64,000 nt of DNA from Streptomyces sp. B21-105 (GCF_036898465.1 NZ_JARUMJ010000001.1:7316001-7380000); one strand, 5' to 3'; counted from the first letter of the stretch, positions 41,961 through 50,564 are shown. Notes: generated from the sequence alone by a model not told the origin. Program-made: numbers and translations.

Positions 41961-42817
41961 GACGCGTACTCCAGGTGGGTGGTCGTCCCGGCGGGCAGGC
42001 CGGGGACGGGAGCGGTCGTGCGCGCGGCCGGCACCTGGGGGGTGCAGGTACGGCGGGGTACGGCGGGGACGAGGGTGCGGCCGGCGAGGGTGGAGCGCAG
42101 CATCCGGCCGATGCCCAAAAGGTCGTCGCGGGCGGTGCGGACGATGTCGACCCGGCTGTCGGGGTCGTCGGTCCAGTCGACCGGCACCTCGTGGACGCGC
42201 AGCCCGTTGCGCTGGGCCAGGACCAGGAGTTCGGTGTCGAAGAACCAGCCGGTGTCCTCGATGTGCGGGGCGAGCGCGCGGAAGACGTCGGTGCGGACGG
42301 CCTTGAATCCGCACTGCGCGTCCGAGAAACGCGCTCCCAGGGCTGCTCTGAGCAGCAGGTTGTAGGAGCGGGAGACGAACTCCCGCTCGGCGCCCCGGAC
42401 CACGGCGGCCTGGCGGTGCAGCCGGCTGCCGATCGCGAGATCGCTGTGGCCGGACAGCAACGGGGCCACCAGCGGGAGGAACGCCTCCAGGCCGGTGGAG
42501 AGGTCGATGTCCATGTAGGCGACGACGTCGGCTGCCGACCGGTTCCACACGTGTTTCAGGGCGCGGCCGCGGCCCTTCTGCTCCAGCCGTACGGCGTGCA
42601 CATGGGGCAGACGGAGGGTCAGGCCGATCGCCGCGTCCCAGGTGCGGTCCGTGCTGGCGTTGTCCGCGACGGTGATGCGGAACGGGAACGGGAAGGACTC
42701 TTCGAGGTGTGCGTGGAGACGGCCGATGCTCTCGGTGAGGACGTGTGCCTCGTCGTACACCGGCACCACGATCTCGACCGACCGCTGCCGGACGCCTCCC
42801 GCGTTCGTTTCGTTCAT
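41957..42817 (-). CDS. GT2-family polyprenyl-phosphate glycosyltransferase
   Basis: 286-residue glycosyltransferase 2 (dolichyl-phosphate mannose or glucose synthase-like). VEIVVPVYDEAHVLTESIGR is the nucleotide-sugar-binding start, VADNASTDRT follows, DIDLSTGLEAF contains the metal-binding DxD, and SDAQCGFKAVRTDVF and TELLVLAQRNGLRVHEVPVDW complete the family pattern. No C-terminal membrane helices are present, so it is a peripheral enzyme. It is translationally coupled to the GT39 gene. Together they should form a lipid-linked sugar and transfer it to an envelope protein or polymer. Start ATG 42817. Confidence 0.92.
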   Translation of the reverse strand: MNETNAGGVRQRSVEIVVPVYDEAHVLTESIGRLHAHLEESFPFPFRITVADNASTDRTWDAAIGLTLRLPHVHAVRLEQKGRGRALKHVWNRSAADVVAYMDIDLSTGLEAFLPLVAPLLSGHSDLAIGSRLHRQAAVVRGAEREFVSRSYNLLLRAALGARFSDAQCGFKAVRTDVFRALAPHIEDTGWFFDTELLVLAQRNGLRVHEVPVDWTDDPDSRVDIVRTARDDLLGIGRMLRSTLAGRTLVPAVPRRTCTPQVPAARTTAPVPGLPAGTTTHLEYAS

Positions 42818-43075
42818 GGCCCTGACGATGGGGGCGCCGTCTGGGGGATCTCTGAGTCGTTGCTGAGCGTGCGGTGAGAATCAGAGGACTCACAGGTCGC
42901 GCACAGCGAAAGCGCTCTCACCCGCTTCCCCGGGGGTGACCGAGGGCGGCCGCGCCCTCCGTCGTGTCCTCGAAAACGCGCGAAACGCGAGCGGTCTAGA
43001 CTCTTTCCGCCATCGCCTGAACTCGCGTGGCCGAGTATGGGCGGAAACGGCCAGACCCGAAGGGTATTCGGCGTT

Positions 43076-44284
43076 TTGATACGGATAGATTCAGTCACCA
43101 AGCAGTATCCGGACGGCACGGTGGCGGTCGACCGGCTCTCCCTCGACATACCCGACCGCTCGATCACCGTCCTTGTCGGCCCGTCCGGCTGCGGCAAGAC
43201 GACCACCCTGCGGATGATCAACCGGATGGTCGAGCCCACCGAGGGCGCGATCCTCATCGACGGCGTCGACAGCCGTCAGCAACCGGTCAACTCGCTGCGC
43301 CGGTCGATGGGTTACGTCATCCAGAACGCCGGGCTCTTCCAGCACCGCACGGTCGTCGACAACATCGCCACCGTCCCCCGGCTGCTGGGCTGGGGCAAGG
43401 GCAGGGCCCGCGCGCGGGCCAGGGAGCTGATGGAACGGGTGGGACTCGACGCCTCGTACGCCAAGCGCTACCCCTATCAGCTCTCCGGTGGCCAGCAGCA
43501 GCGCGTCGGTGTGGCGCGGGCGCTCGCCGCGGACCCGCCGGTCCTGCTGATGGACGAGCCGTTCTCCGCCGTCGACCCGGTCGTCCGTAAAGGACTTCAG
43601 GACGAACTCCTGCGCATTCAGGCCGAGTTGGGCAAGACCATCGTCTTCGTCACGCACGACATCGACGAGGCCGTCAAGCTCGGCACCATGGTCGCCGTGT
43701 TGCGTACCGGCGGCCTGCTCGCCCAGTTCGCGCCGCCCGCCGACTTGTTGTCCGACCCCGCCGACGCGTTCGTCGAGGACTTCCTCGGCGCCGACCGGGG
43801 CATCCGCCGCCTGTCGTTCTTCTCCTCCGCCGAACTGGAGTTGCTCACCGCCCCCGTCGTCGCGGTCGACTCCACCGCCGAGCAGATCACCGCCAAGGCC
43901 ACGGCCGACGTCCCCTATCTCCTCGTCACCGGCCCGGACGGCCGTCCGCTCGGCTGGAGCGAGCCCGACGCGCTGACCGCGGGACAGATCGACGCCGGCC
44001 GACTGCTGTCGTACGGGCGGCCGTTCGCGGCCGGACAGGACTCACTGCGCGCCGCGCTCGACTGCGCCGTCCTGTCGCCCACCGGCTGGGCAGTCGCCGT
44101 GGACGCGGAGGGCCGGGCCGCCGGAGTCGTCTCGCAGGCGGCGATCGCCGAGGCGATCCGCGGCGCCCACGCGGCAGGCCGGCAAGAACAACTGGAGCGG
44201 CAGGAACGACTGGAACAGTTGGAACGGCAGAAACGGCAGGGAGCGCAGCCCGGTGGGGAAACCGTTTCCAAGGCCGTCCAGTGA
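43076..44284 (+). CDS. Osmoprotectant ABC transporter ATP-binding protein (OpuCA/ProV-like)
   Basis: 402-residue ATPase energising uptake of glycine betaine, choline or a similar solute. The Walker A motif VGPSGCGKTTTLRMINRM is at about residues 33-50, Q-loop VIQNAGLFQHRTV follows, signature YQLSGGQQQRVGVARALA and Walker B VLLMDEPFSAVDP are clear, and the H-loop is FVTHDIDEA. Two C-terminal CBS-like regulatory stretches follow (LLVTGPDGRPLGW and PTGWAVAVDAEGRAAGVV), ending in a Gln/Glu/Arg-rich tail. I prefer TTG 43076 (IRIDSVTKQYPDGT) with GAAGGG upstream; ATG 43037 is an alternative. GTGA overlap with the next gene. First gene of a four-gene operon. Confidence 0.92.
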   Translation: MIRIDSVTKQYPDGTVAVDRLSLDIPDRSITVLVGPSGCGKTTTLRMINRMVEPTEGAILIDGVDSRQQPVNSLRRSMGYVIQNAGLFQHRTVVDNIATVPRLLGWGKGRARARARELMERVGLDASYAKRYPYQLSGGQQQRVGVARALAADPPVLLMDEPFSAVDPVVRKGLQDELLRIQAELGKTIVFVTHDIDEAVKLGTMVAVLRTGGLLAQFAPPADLLSDPADAFVEDFLGADRGIRRLSFFSSAELELLTAPVVAVDSTAEQITAKATADVPYLLVTGPDGRPLGWSEPDALTAGQIDAGRLLSYGRPFAAGQDSLRAALDCAVLSPTGWAVAVDAEGRAAGVVSQAAIAEAIRGAHAAGRQEQLERQERLEQLERQKRQGAQPGGETVSKAVQ

Positions 44285-44976
44285 ACCGCTTCTTCGACAT
44301 TCCCAGCGATCTCCAGCACGACTGGCTCGGCCTGATCGGGCTGCATCTGCGCGAGGCCCTGCTGCCGGTGCTGGGCGGACTGCTGCTCGCGCTCCCGCTG
44401 GCGCAGCTGTGCGTGCGGCTGCGCTGGCTGTACCCGCCGGTGCTGTGGGTGACGACCGTGCTCTACGCCATCCCGTCCCTTGCCTTCTTCGTCGTCCTCA
44501 TCGACTACACGGGGCAGACCGAGCTGACGGTGATGATCCCGCTCACCGTCTACTCCCTGGTGGTGCTCGTCCCGGCGATCGTCGACGGCGTGCGCTCGGT
44601 GCCGCAGGAAACCCTCGCCGCGGCGACCGCCATGGGTTTCGGGCCCGTACGCCGCTATCTGCAGGTGCAGTTGCCGATCGCGGTGCCCGCGATCATCGCC
44701 GGTCTGCGGGTCGCGACGGTGTCCAGCATCAGCCTCGTCAGCGTCGGCATGCTGATCGGCAACCAGGGCGCGCTCGGCAACCTGCTGCACGACGCGCAGA
44801 TCTACAACCGGCCGGAACTGGCCTGGAACTCCGTGATCACCACGGCCGTCCTCGCGGTCCTCGTGGACGGCGCGCTGGTCCTCGTACGGCTCCTGCTGAC
44901 CCCGTGGATGCCGGCCGCCGCCGGCCGCCGCCGGGCTGCGCGGACGGCGCCCGTCCTTAAGGGGGCGAACCGGTGA
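44281..44976 (+). CDS. Osmoprotectant ABC transporter permease (OpuCB-like)
   Basis: 231-residue permease with about six hydrophobic segments. The ATPase-docking loop lies around PQETLAAATAMGFGPVRRYLQVQLPIAVPAII, and the OpuC-type motif is VSSISLVSVGMLIGNQGALGNLL. Typical helices are AIPSLAFFVVLIDY and VYSLVVLVPAIVDGV. The GTG start overlaps the ATPase stop (GTGA 44281-44284), and its own stop overlaps the start of the second permease (44973-44976). It forms the membrane pore together with the next gene product. Confidence 0.92.
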   Translation: MNRFFDIPSDLQHDWLGLIGLHLREALLPVLGGLLLALPLAQLCVRLRWLYPPVLWVTTVLYAIPSLAFFVVLIDYTGQTELTVMIPLTVYSLVVLVPAIVDGVRSVPQETLAAATAMGFGPVRRYLQVQLPIAVPAIIAGLRVATVSSISLVSVGMLIGNQGALGNLLHDAQIYNRPELAWNSVITTAVLAVLVDGALVLVRLLLTPWMPAAAGRRRAARTAPVLKGANR

Positions 44977-45638
44977 ACGTACTGAACTTCGTCAGCGCCT
45001 TCTTCGGCGACGGCGCCCACTGGCACGGCTACGACGGCATCCCCACCCGGCTGCTGGAGCACCTGCGGTACTCGCTCGAGGCGCTCGCCCTCGCCGCCCT
45101 CGTCGGGCTGCCGGTCGGGCTCGTCACCGGCCACTACGGCAAGGGCGGCAACACCCTCACCCTGATCGCCACCGCGGGACGGGCGCTGCCCACGTTCGGT
45201 CTGCTGGTGCTCATCACCCTCACCACCGGTTTCGGCATGATGCCGGTGATGATCCCGCTGGTCGTCCTCGCCGTCCCGCCGATCCTGGTCACCGCCTACG
45301 AGGCGGTGCGCTCCGTCGACCCGTCCCCGGTGGACGCGGCTCGGGGCATCGGCATGGCCGAACCACGCATCCTGCTCCAGGTGGAGCTGCCCGTCGCGCT
45401 GCCGCTCATCCTCGGCGGGCTGCGCTCGGCGGCCATCCAGATCGTCTCCACAGCCACCATCGCGGCGTACGTGGGCCTCGGCGGACTCGGCCGCTTCATC
45501 GTGGACGGCCTTTACCAGCACGATTACGAGAAGGTCGTCGGCGGCGCCACCCTGGTCGCCGGCATGGCCCTCGCGACCCTGGGCGTCTTCTGGGCCGTCG
45601 GCCGCGCGACCGTGTCGCCGGGAGTGCGGCGCGCATGA
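44973..45638 (+). CDS. Osmoprotectant ABC transporter permease (OpuCD-like)
   Basis: 221-residue permease, paralogous to the previous one. Features are LRYSLEALALAALVGLPVGLVTGHYGKGG, ALPTFGLLVLITLTTGFGMM, the docking loop around PSPVDAARGIGMAEPRILLQVELPVALPLILGG and STATIAAYVGLGGLGRFIVDGL. The GTG start overlaps the previous stop. The binding-protein gene begins 123 bases downstream, so the four genes 43076-46724 are a complete uptake system with typical OpuC organisation. Confidence 0.92.
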   Translation: MNVLNFVSAFFGDGAHWHGYDGIPTRLLEHLRYSLEALALAALVGLPVGLVTGHYGKGGNTLTLIATAGRALPTFGLLVLITLTTGFGMMPVMIPLVVLAVPPILVTAYEAVRSVDPSPVDAARGIGMAEPRILLQVELPVALPLILGGLRSAAIQIVSTATIAAYVGLGGLGRFIVDGLYQHDYEKVVGGATLVAGMALATLGVFWAVGRATVSPGVRRA

Positions 45639-45761
45639 CGGCGATCACGGATCGACGCCGATCGGTGACCCGTCTGCTCTTGACCGATCGAGAAGCGGGT
45701 GGATTGGATCGGAAGACAACAGTGTTTGCGTTCTCATCAACCACCAGCCGGAACGGAAACC

Positions 45762-46724
45762 GTGACTTCCCACACCAACAGCAACAGCAGGTCCCTGAGT
45801 ACCCGCCCCGGCGCGGCGGCCGTCGCCCTGGCCGCGATGACGGCCCTGCTGGCGGGATGTGGCTCCTCGTCAGGCGGCACCGACAACCCGCTCGCCGGTG
45901 GCAAGGCGGCCGGTGACACGGTGGTCGTCGGCTCCAACAACTTCGCCGAGAGCATCCTGCTCGCCGACATCTACGGCGAGGCCCTGAAGGCCAAGGGCGT
46001 CAAGGTGTCCTACAAGCCCAACATCGGCAGCCGTGAGACCACGTACGGGCTGCTGAGGAACGGTTCCATCACCGTCCTGCCGGAGTACAACGGCTCCCTG
46101 CTGGCGTACCTGGACAAGGACGCCGTGCAGACCTCGCTCGAGACCGTGAACGCTGCGGTGAAGACGAAGCTGGACTCCAGGCTGACGCTGCTGGAGTCGT
46201 CGCCCGCCGAGAACAAGGACTCCGTCACGATCAACGCGAAGACCGCGAAGAAGTACGGGCTCACCTCGGCGTCCACGCTGGCCGACCTCAAGGACGCCGC
46301 ACCCGACCTGGTACTCGGGGGTTCGCCGGAGTTTCAGACCAGGCAGCAGGGCATGGTCGGTCTGGAGTCGGTGTACGGGCTGAAGTTCAAGAACTTCACG
46401 GCGCTCGACGCGGGCGGTCCGCTGACCCAGGCGGCGCTGAAGGAGAACACCGTGCAGGCCGCGGACATCTTCACCACGGACCCGACCATCACCAAGGAGA
46501 AGTTCGTCGTCCTGAAGGACCCGAAGAACCTCTTCGGATTCGCGAACGTGACGCCGCTCGTCTACAAGAGCGGCCTCTCCCCGGAGGGCATCGCCGCGCT
46601 CAACGCCGTCTCCGCCAAGCTCGACACCAAGACGCTGCTCGAGCTGGACGTCCAGGTGCAACTGGAGAGCAAGGACCCGCTGGACGCCGCCAAGGCCTGG
46701 CTGAAGTCCGCGGGCCTGGACTGA
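45762..46724 (+). CDS. Osmoprotectant-binding lipoprotein (OpuCC-like)
   Basis: 320-residue substrate-binding lipoprotein with signal peptide and lipobox ALLAGC (Cys about residue 33). The OpuAC-type domain is recognised by VVVGSNNFAESILLADIYGE, NIGSRETTYGLLRNGSI and VLPEYNGSLLAYL near the first lobe, and FKNFTALDAGGPLTQAAL with IFTTDPTI in the second lobe. It captures a quaternary ammonium solute at the outer membrane face and delivers it to the two permeases. Start GTG 45762 was selected by the signal peptide and by GGAACGGAAACC upstream; the frame is open to 45699. It ends before a repeat-rich spacer with a hairpin. Confidence 0.93.
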   Translation: MTSHTNSNSRSLSTRPGAAAVALAAMTALLAGCGSSSGGTDNPLAGGKAAGDTVVVGSNNFAESILLADIYGEALKAKGVKVSYKPNIGSRETTYGLLRNGSITVLPEYNGSLLAYLDKDAVQTSLETVNAAVKTKLDSRLTLLESSPAENKDSVTINAKTAKKYGLTSASTLADLKDAAPDLVLGGSPEFQTRQQGMVGLESVYGLKFKNFTALDAGGPLTQAALKENTVQAADIFTTDPTITKEKFVVLKDPKNLFGFANVTPLVYKSGLSPEGIAALNAVSAKLDTKTLLELDVQVQLESKDPLDAAKAWLKSAGLD

Positions 46725-46726
46725 GT

Positions 46727-46790
46727 CCGAACCCCCAGCCGCCCGAACCCCCAGCGGCCCGAACCCCCAGCGGCCCGAACCCCCAGCGGC
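46727..46790. repeat. Four tandem 16-base units (CCGAACCCCCAGCGGC)
   Basis: Four units with a single difference in the first, then two degenerate copies, begin immediately after the stop codon of the binding-protein gene. Non-coding. Confidence 0.92.
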
Positions 46791-46850
46791 CCGAGCCCCG
46801 GCGCCCGAACCCCAGCCGTACGGGCGTTGAGGACACTGCCCGGGCTGCCC

Positions 46851-46883
46851 CGGCCGCCGCCTTCGCCCTGACGGCGGCGGCCG
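46851..46883. terminator. Hairpin between convergent osmoprotectant and GH43-like genes
   Basis: CGGCCGCCGCC (46851-46861) pairs with GGCGGCGGCCG (46873-46883) around an 11-base loop. Its position in the convergent spacer suits a bidirectional terminator. A GAAACCGTTTCC palindrome follows at 46976-46987. Confidence 0.6.
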
Positions 46884-47000
46884 CCCTGCCCGCAGGCACG
46901 GACGACCGCCCCCGACCGCCCCCGACCGACGACGTGACGGCGGCCACCGCACCGCTGCCGGTCCAGAACCGTGTGTGAAACCGTTTCCGGAACGGCCGCC

Positions 47001-48371
47001 TCAGTACCCCACGTAGAACGTCGCGTCCTGCTTCTCCGTCGATGTCGAGATCGGGTCGATGCGCAGGACGTAGTTCGAGTGCCGGATGTACCGGGTGGGG
47101 TTGTTGTACGAGCGGAACGACGACCAGCCGGCGTCCGCCAGTCCCGCCGTACGGTAGAACGTCGCGTCCCCGGCGAACGTCGACGTGCCGTCGTTGACGT
47201 CGAGTTGGAGCGCGTAGTTGTAGTGCCGCAGATAGCGGTTCGGGAAGTTCACGGACCGGAAGGAGACGCCGGAGCTGTCCGCGAGGCCCGGCACCAGCGT
47301 CCACTGCGAGTCCTTGTACGGCTCCACGGGGTACTGGTCGATCCGGGCGGCGTAGTTGGAGTGGCGCACGTAACGGGCCGGGAAGTTGTAGGACTTCAGG
47401 CGGTTCCAGGCCGGGGCGCCCCACTTGGCCACGAGGCTGTCGTACTGGGTCGACGTGATCGTCGTGACGCCGCAGTGCTTGGAGTTGACCGGCTGGGTGT
47501 AGTTCTTCTGGTCGACGGGGGTCCAGGTGCCGGCCGACAGGTCGGTGGACTGCCAGGCGTAGAACACGCCGTTGGGGGTGTAGGTGTCGCCCCACAGGTA
47601 CCAGGTCCCGGAACTGAGGGACTTGACCAGGGTCGGAGCCTCGGTGCCGCCGTGGGAGACGGCGGTGCTGAACGGCGTGAAGCTGCCGGGGTTCAGGGAG
47701 GTGGATCTGGCGCCGAGGAGGGTGCCGTTCTTCTTGAAGTAGAGGTAGTTGACGCCGTTCACCCCGACGGCCATGTCGCCGTCGATCACGTCGTAGCCGG
47801 GGTCGAAGAAGACCTGGGGGGCCGAGACGGTGACGAAGTCGGTCGTGTAGTTGACCATGATGACGTTGTGGCCGCTGCTGTTGACGGCGGAGTAGATGAG
47901 CGCGTACTGGCCGCGGCCCGCGTCCCAGAAGGCCTCCGGCGCCCAGCTGTGGGTGTTCATGTCGTGCAGCTTCAGCCGGTGGTACCCGGTGAAGGTGCGC
48001 AGGTCGGTGGAGTTCCAGACGTGGACGTACTGGCTGACGTAGTTCCAGTCGGTCCCCTTGAGGTCGGTGGCGAGCACGACGAAGGTGCCGTCCTGCTTGC
48101 GCAGGATGAACGGGTCGCGCAGCCCGCCCGCCCCCTCGGTGGGCGTGACCACGGGGTTGTTCTGGTTCAGCGGCATCCAGCGCAGCCCGTCCGTGCTGAC
48201 GGCCAGATGCAGGCCGTAGTCGGTGCCGTCGCCGAGACTCGTCGATTCGGTGAAATAGCCCATCACGTAGGCGGAGTCGGCCGCGTGGGCGGACGGAACG
48301 CCCAGCGTCAGGGCCAGCGGGACGGAGGCGGCCGCGCCGAGGAAGAGCCGGCGGGACGGGTTGGGGGACAT
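47001..48371 (-). CDS. Secreted GH43-like glycosidase with AbfB (CBM42) domain
   Basis: 456-residue exported enzyme. The Tat-type signal MSPNPSRRLFLGAAASVPLA precedes a five-bladed propeller (about residues 32-310). Family-like acidic residues are in GLRDPFILRKQDG, HSWAPEAFWDAGRGQY and the DPGYDVIDGDMAV loop. A C-terminal AbfB-type beta-trefoil (about residues 325-456) has three repeats of the form RSYNxPxRYIRHSNYxxRID (LKSYNFPARYVRHSNYAARI, FRSVNFPNRYLRHYNYALQL, FRSYNNPTRYIRHSNYVLRI) that bind arabinofuranose. Likely an arabinan- or arabinoxylan-degrading enzyme. Start ATG 48371 has TGGAG upstream. It stands alone and converges on the osmoprotectant operon. Confidence 0.88.
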   Translation of the reverse strand: MSPNPSRRLFLGAAASVPLALTLGVPSAHAADSAYVMGYFTESTSLGDGTDYGLHLAVSTDGLRWMPLNQNNPVVTPTEGAGGLRDPFILRKQDGTFVVLATDLKGTDWNYVSQYVHVWNSTDLRTFTGYHRLKLHDMNTHSWAPEAFWDAGRGQYALIYSAVNSSGHNVIMVNYTTDFVTVSAPQVFFDPGYDVIDGDMAVGVNGVNYLYFKKNGTLLGARSTSLNPGSFTPFSTAVSHGGTEAPTLVKSLSSGTWYLWGDTYTPNGVFYAWQSTDLSAGTWTPVDQKNYTQPVNSKHCGVTTITSTQYDSLVAKWGAPAWNRLKSYNFPARYVRHSNYAARIDQYPVEPYKDSQWTLVPGLADSSGVSFRSVNFPNRYLRHYNYALQLDVNDGTSTFAGDATFYRTAGLADAGWSSFRSYNNPTRYIRHSNYVLRIDPISTSTEKQDATFYVGY

Positions 48372-48580
48372 GTGCGCTCCAGGGGATGCAGCGGGGGCCC
48401 GATACAGCCGACCTGATTCGATATTTCGAACCAAGTTCGGTTAGTCGGTCAGAAGGTAGGGGCGGAAGAGGCGCAGGTCAATCGGTGGGACACGCTTGGC
48501 GGTTTTCCGCCGCCTACCTGTGCGCCGCTCATGAGAAAACCCGGCGACGTCGTCGCCCGCGCTGGATAGGGTCGGCACCC

Positions 48581-48997
48581 GTGAACAGGAGACGGCAGAA
48601 GAAGCTGACTAGACGGCTGGTCGCGGCGGCCAGGTTCGAGGAGGCCGAGGACGTCGGCCGGCTGCTCCGGGCCGGCGCGGATCCGGCGGCTTCCGACGCC
48701 GAGGGGACCACCCCGCTGTACGCGGCCTGCGTGCAGGGCGAGGCCGACAAGGCCCGCAGACTCCTGGAGGCCGGAGCGCCGCCCGACGCCGAGAGCGCCG
48801 GACTCGGCGCCGAGGGAACTCCCCTGTGCGCGGCGGCCTGTTGGGGCTACACCGACACCGTCCGCGTCCTCCTCGCGCATGGCGCCGACCCCCACCTCCG
48901 CGAGGACCACGGCACGGGCATGACACCCCTCGAGTGGGCGAGTGCGGGACCCCACCCGGAGACGATCGCCGTACTGCACGCGGCCGGAGCCCGCTGA
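48581..48997 (+). CDS. Small ankyrin-repeat protein
   Basis: 138-residue soluble protein composed of about three and a half ankyrin repeats: EEAEDVGRLLRAGADPAASD, GTTPLYAACVQGEADKARRL LEAGAPP, GTPLCAAACWGYTDTVRVLL with AHGADP, and MTPLEWASAGPHPETIAVLH. Basic N-terminus VNRRRQKKLTRRLVAAAR. Start GTG 48581; the frame is open to 48386 but earlier codons are poor. It is likely a protein-binding module without catalytic function. Its stop codon lies inside a 23-base tandem duplication (48995-49040). Confidence 0.85.
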   Translation: MNRRRQKKLTRRLVAAARFEEAEDVGRLLRAGADPAASDAEGTTPLYAACVQGEADKARRLLEAGAPPDAESAGLGAEGTPLCAAACWGYTDTVRVLLAHGADPHLREDHGTGMTPLEWASAGPHPETIAVLHAAGAR

Positions 48998-49150
48998 GCC
49001 CGTTGACACGGTCAAGCTGAGCCCGTTGACACGGACAAGCGGACAAGCAAGGCGACGCCGCAGGCCCCTGCTCCGCAGGCCCCTGCTCCGCCGGCCCCGG
49101 CTCCACCAGCCCCCGGCTCCACCAGCCCCCGGCTCCGCCGGCCCTGACGG
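48995..49150. repeat. 23-base tandem duplication covering a stop codon, then GCCCCTGCTCCGC and CCCCCGGCTCCACCAG repeats
   Basis: TGAGCCCGTTGACACGG followed by (T/A)CAAGC occurs at 48995-49017 and 49018-49040; the first copy includes the TGA of the ankyrin gene. Two 15-base and two 16-base direct repeats fill 49058-49150 up to the cvnD stop region. Confidence 0.85.
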
Positions 49151-49155
49151 GTGTC

Positions 49156-49764
49156 CTAACCCCGCCGGGCCGCGGCGGTGACGTCGTCGATCAGGTGGTC
49201 GATCAACGCGATCAGCACCTCCCGGCACGACTCCCGCTCGCGCGCGTCGCAGAGCAGCACCGGAACGTGTGCCGGCAGCGCCAGTGACTCCCTGATGTCC
49301 TCGGTGGGGTAGGGGTGCAGCCCGTGGAAGCCGTTCACCGCGATGACGAACGGGATGCCCCGGCGTTCGAAGAAGTCGACGGCGGCGAAACTGCTCTCGG
49401 GCCGCCGCACGTCGATGAGCACCACCGCCCCGAGCGCACCGATCGCCAGGTCGTTCCACATGAACCAGAAACGTTGCTGGCCCGGCGTGCCGAAGAGGTA
49501 CAGCACCAGGTCGTCGCCGATGGTGATCCGCCCGAAGTCGAGGGCCACGGTCGTGGACCGTTTCGCCTCGATGCCCAACAGGTCGTCGACGTCCAGCCCG
49601 GCGACCGTCAGCGGCTCCTCCGTGCGCAGCGGCGCGATCTCGCTGACCGCCCCGACCAGGGTGGTCTTGCCGACGCCGAAGCCGCCGGCGACGAGGATCT
49701 TCACGGTGTCGGGCGCCGCCGCCGACCCGGTGGTGGCGGGGGCGGCGCCGTCAGATCCGGCCAA
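49156..49764 (-). CDS. cvnD: Conservon GTP-binding protein CvnD
   Basis: 202-residue Ras/MglA-like small GTPase, fourth gene of a conservon. The P-loop is ILVAGGFGVGKTTLVGAVSE (about residues 24-43), the switch I-like Thr lies in RSTTVALDFGRI, and switch II is LYLFGTPGQQRFWFMW. The NKxD motif is replaced by IAVNGFHG, as is usual in this family. It ends with a helical LIALIDHLIDDVTAA. TTG start 49764 has GAGGGA upstream and overlaps the cvnC stop by 14 bases. It is expected to relay the state of the CvnA sensor together with CvnB and CvnC at the membrane, like a bacterial G-protein-coupled system. Confidence 0.92.
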   Translation of the reverse strand: MAGSDGAAPATTGSAAAPDTVKILVAGGFGVGKTTLVGAVSEIAPLRTEEPLTVAGLDVDDLLGIEAKRSTTVALDFGRITIGDDLVLYLFGTPGQQRFWFMWNDLAIGALGAVVLIDVRRPESSFAAVDFFERRGIPFVIAVNGFHGLHPYPTEDIRESLALPAHVPVLLCDARERESCREVLIALIDHLIDDVTAAARRG

Positions 49765-50149
49765 GGCCGTCCCTCACTTTCTGCAGCAGGTCCAGGTCCA
49801 GGTCCGCGGAGCCGGTCACCGAGCGGGGCGGCCGGGCCGTGATCAGGCCCGTCTCCAGCAGGTCGCAGAGCATGATGACGACCACGCTCACCGGCAGGTC
49901 GAGATGGGCCGCGAGCTCCGCCACGGCGACCGGCCGGGCGCACAGCCGCAGGATCCGGGCGTACTCCGGCTGCGGCCGCGCCACCCGGGCGGGCGGCGGG
50001 TTCACCGCCGTGACCGTGGTGATGAGCGTGAAGTCGGCGCGGCTGGGGCGGGTCCGTCCACCGGTCAGAGCGAACGGTCGGACGAGCCGGCCCGCTTCGT
50101 CGCCTCCGCTCACCTCACCCGCCGTGGGTGCGCACGGCGGGACCGACAT
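49751..50149 (-). CDS. cvnC: Conservon protein CvnC (DUF742)
   Basis: 132-residue DUF742 protein with a winged-helix-like core. VRPFALTGGRTRPSRADFTL is the family start, followed by EYARILRLCARPVAVAELAA, HLDLPVSVVVIMLCDLLETG, LITARPP. Start ATG 50149 overlaps cvnB by 35 bases; a GTG at 50113 just after the cvnB stop (with GGGTGAG upstream) may be the true start and would give 120 residues. It acts as a partner of CvnB and CvnD in the membrane-associated conservon complex. Confidence 0.9.
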   Translation of the reverse strand: MSVPPCAPTAGEVSGGDEAGRLVRPFALTGGRTRPSRADFTLITTVTAVNPPPARVARPQPEYARILRLCARPVAVAELAAHLDLPVSVVVIMLCDLLETGLITARPPRSVTGSADLDLDLLQKVRDGLGRI

Positions 50150-50564
50150 GGGCCCGCGGCGCGGCGCTGAGGTGCTCGCCGATCTTCTTCACGAGCATGT
50201 TCATCTGGTACGCCACCACGCCGACGTCCGCGTTCTTGCCGGCCAGCACGACGAGATGGGCGCCCGGACCGGCCGAGGTCAGGATCAGGTACGTGTGGGC
50301 CATCTCGATGAGGGCCTGGCGCACCGGGCCGCCCCGGAAGTCCATGCTGACGCCCTTGCTGAGACTCATCAGCCCGGACGCCGTCGCCGCCAGCCGTTCG
50401 GCGTCCTCGCGCAGGAAGCCGGTGGACTTGCTGACCACCAGTCCGTCCTCGGAGAGGACCACGGCCTGGTTGACGTCGGCGACGCGGTCCACGAGACCGG
50501 TGAGCAACTGGTCGAGCTGGGTGTTCGTGCCGGGGAGGGAGGGTGTCATCGGGGTGTCCTTCAT
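50115..50564 (-). CDS. cvnB: Conservon protein CvnB (roadblock/LC7)
   Basis: 149-residue roadblock/LC7-domain protein, the MglB-like regulator of the conservon GTPase. Key segments: QLDQLLTGLVDRVADVNQAV, VLSEDGLVVSKSTGF, DAERLAATASGLMSLSKGVS, AHTYLILTSAGPGAHLVVLA and VAYQMNMLVKKIGEHL. ATG 50564 overlaps the cvnA stop (ATGA). A second ATG at 50549 has AAGGA eight bases upstream and may be used instead. It probably stimulates or scaffolds GTP hydrolysis by CvnD. Confidence 0.92.
   Translation of the reverse strand: MKDTPMTPSLPGTNTQLDQLLTGLVDRVADVNQAVVLSEDGLVVSKSTGFLREDAERLAATASGLMSLSKGVSMDFRGGPVRQALIEMAHTYLILTSAGPGAHLVVLAGKNADVGVVAYQMNMLVKKIGEHLSAAPRAHVGPAVRTHGG

Noticed and set aside
41961..42893. 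Possible N-terminal extension of the GT39 protein to about 1010 residues
   Set aside because: The extension is an out-of-frame shadow of the GT2 gene; the family N-terminus and an ATGA overlap support ATG 41960.
42814..43257. A 147-codon minus-strand frame upstream of the GT2 gene
   Set aside because: Mostly antisense to the osmoprotectant ATPase gene; no signal, domain or ribosome-binding site.
44258..44270. GGAAACCGTTTCC at the end of the osmoprotectant ATPase gene as a LacI-type operator
   Set aside because: It is within a coding region just upstream of a coupled start and recurs at unrelated places, so a local operator role is unlikely; reported as a recurring motif instead.
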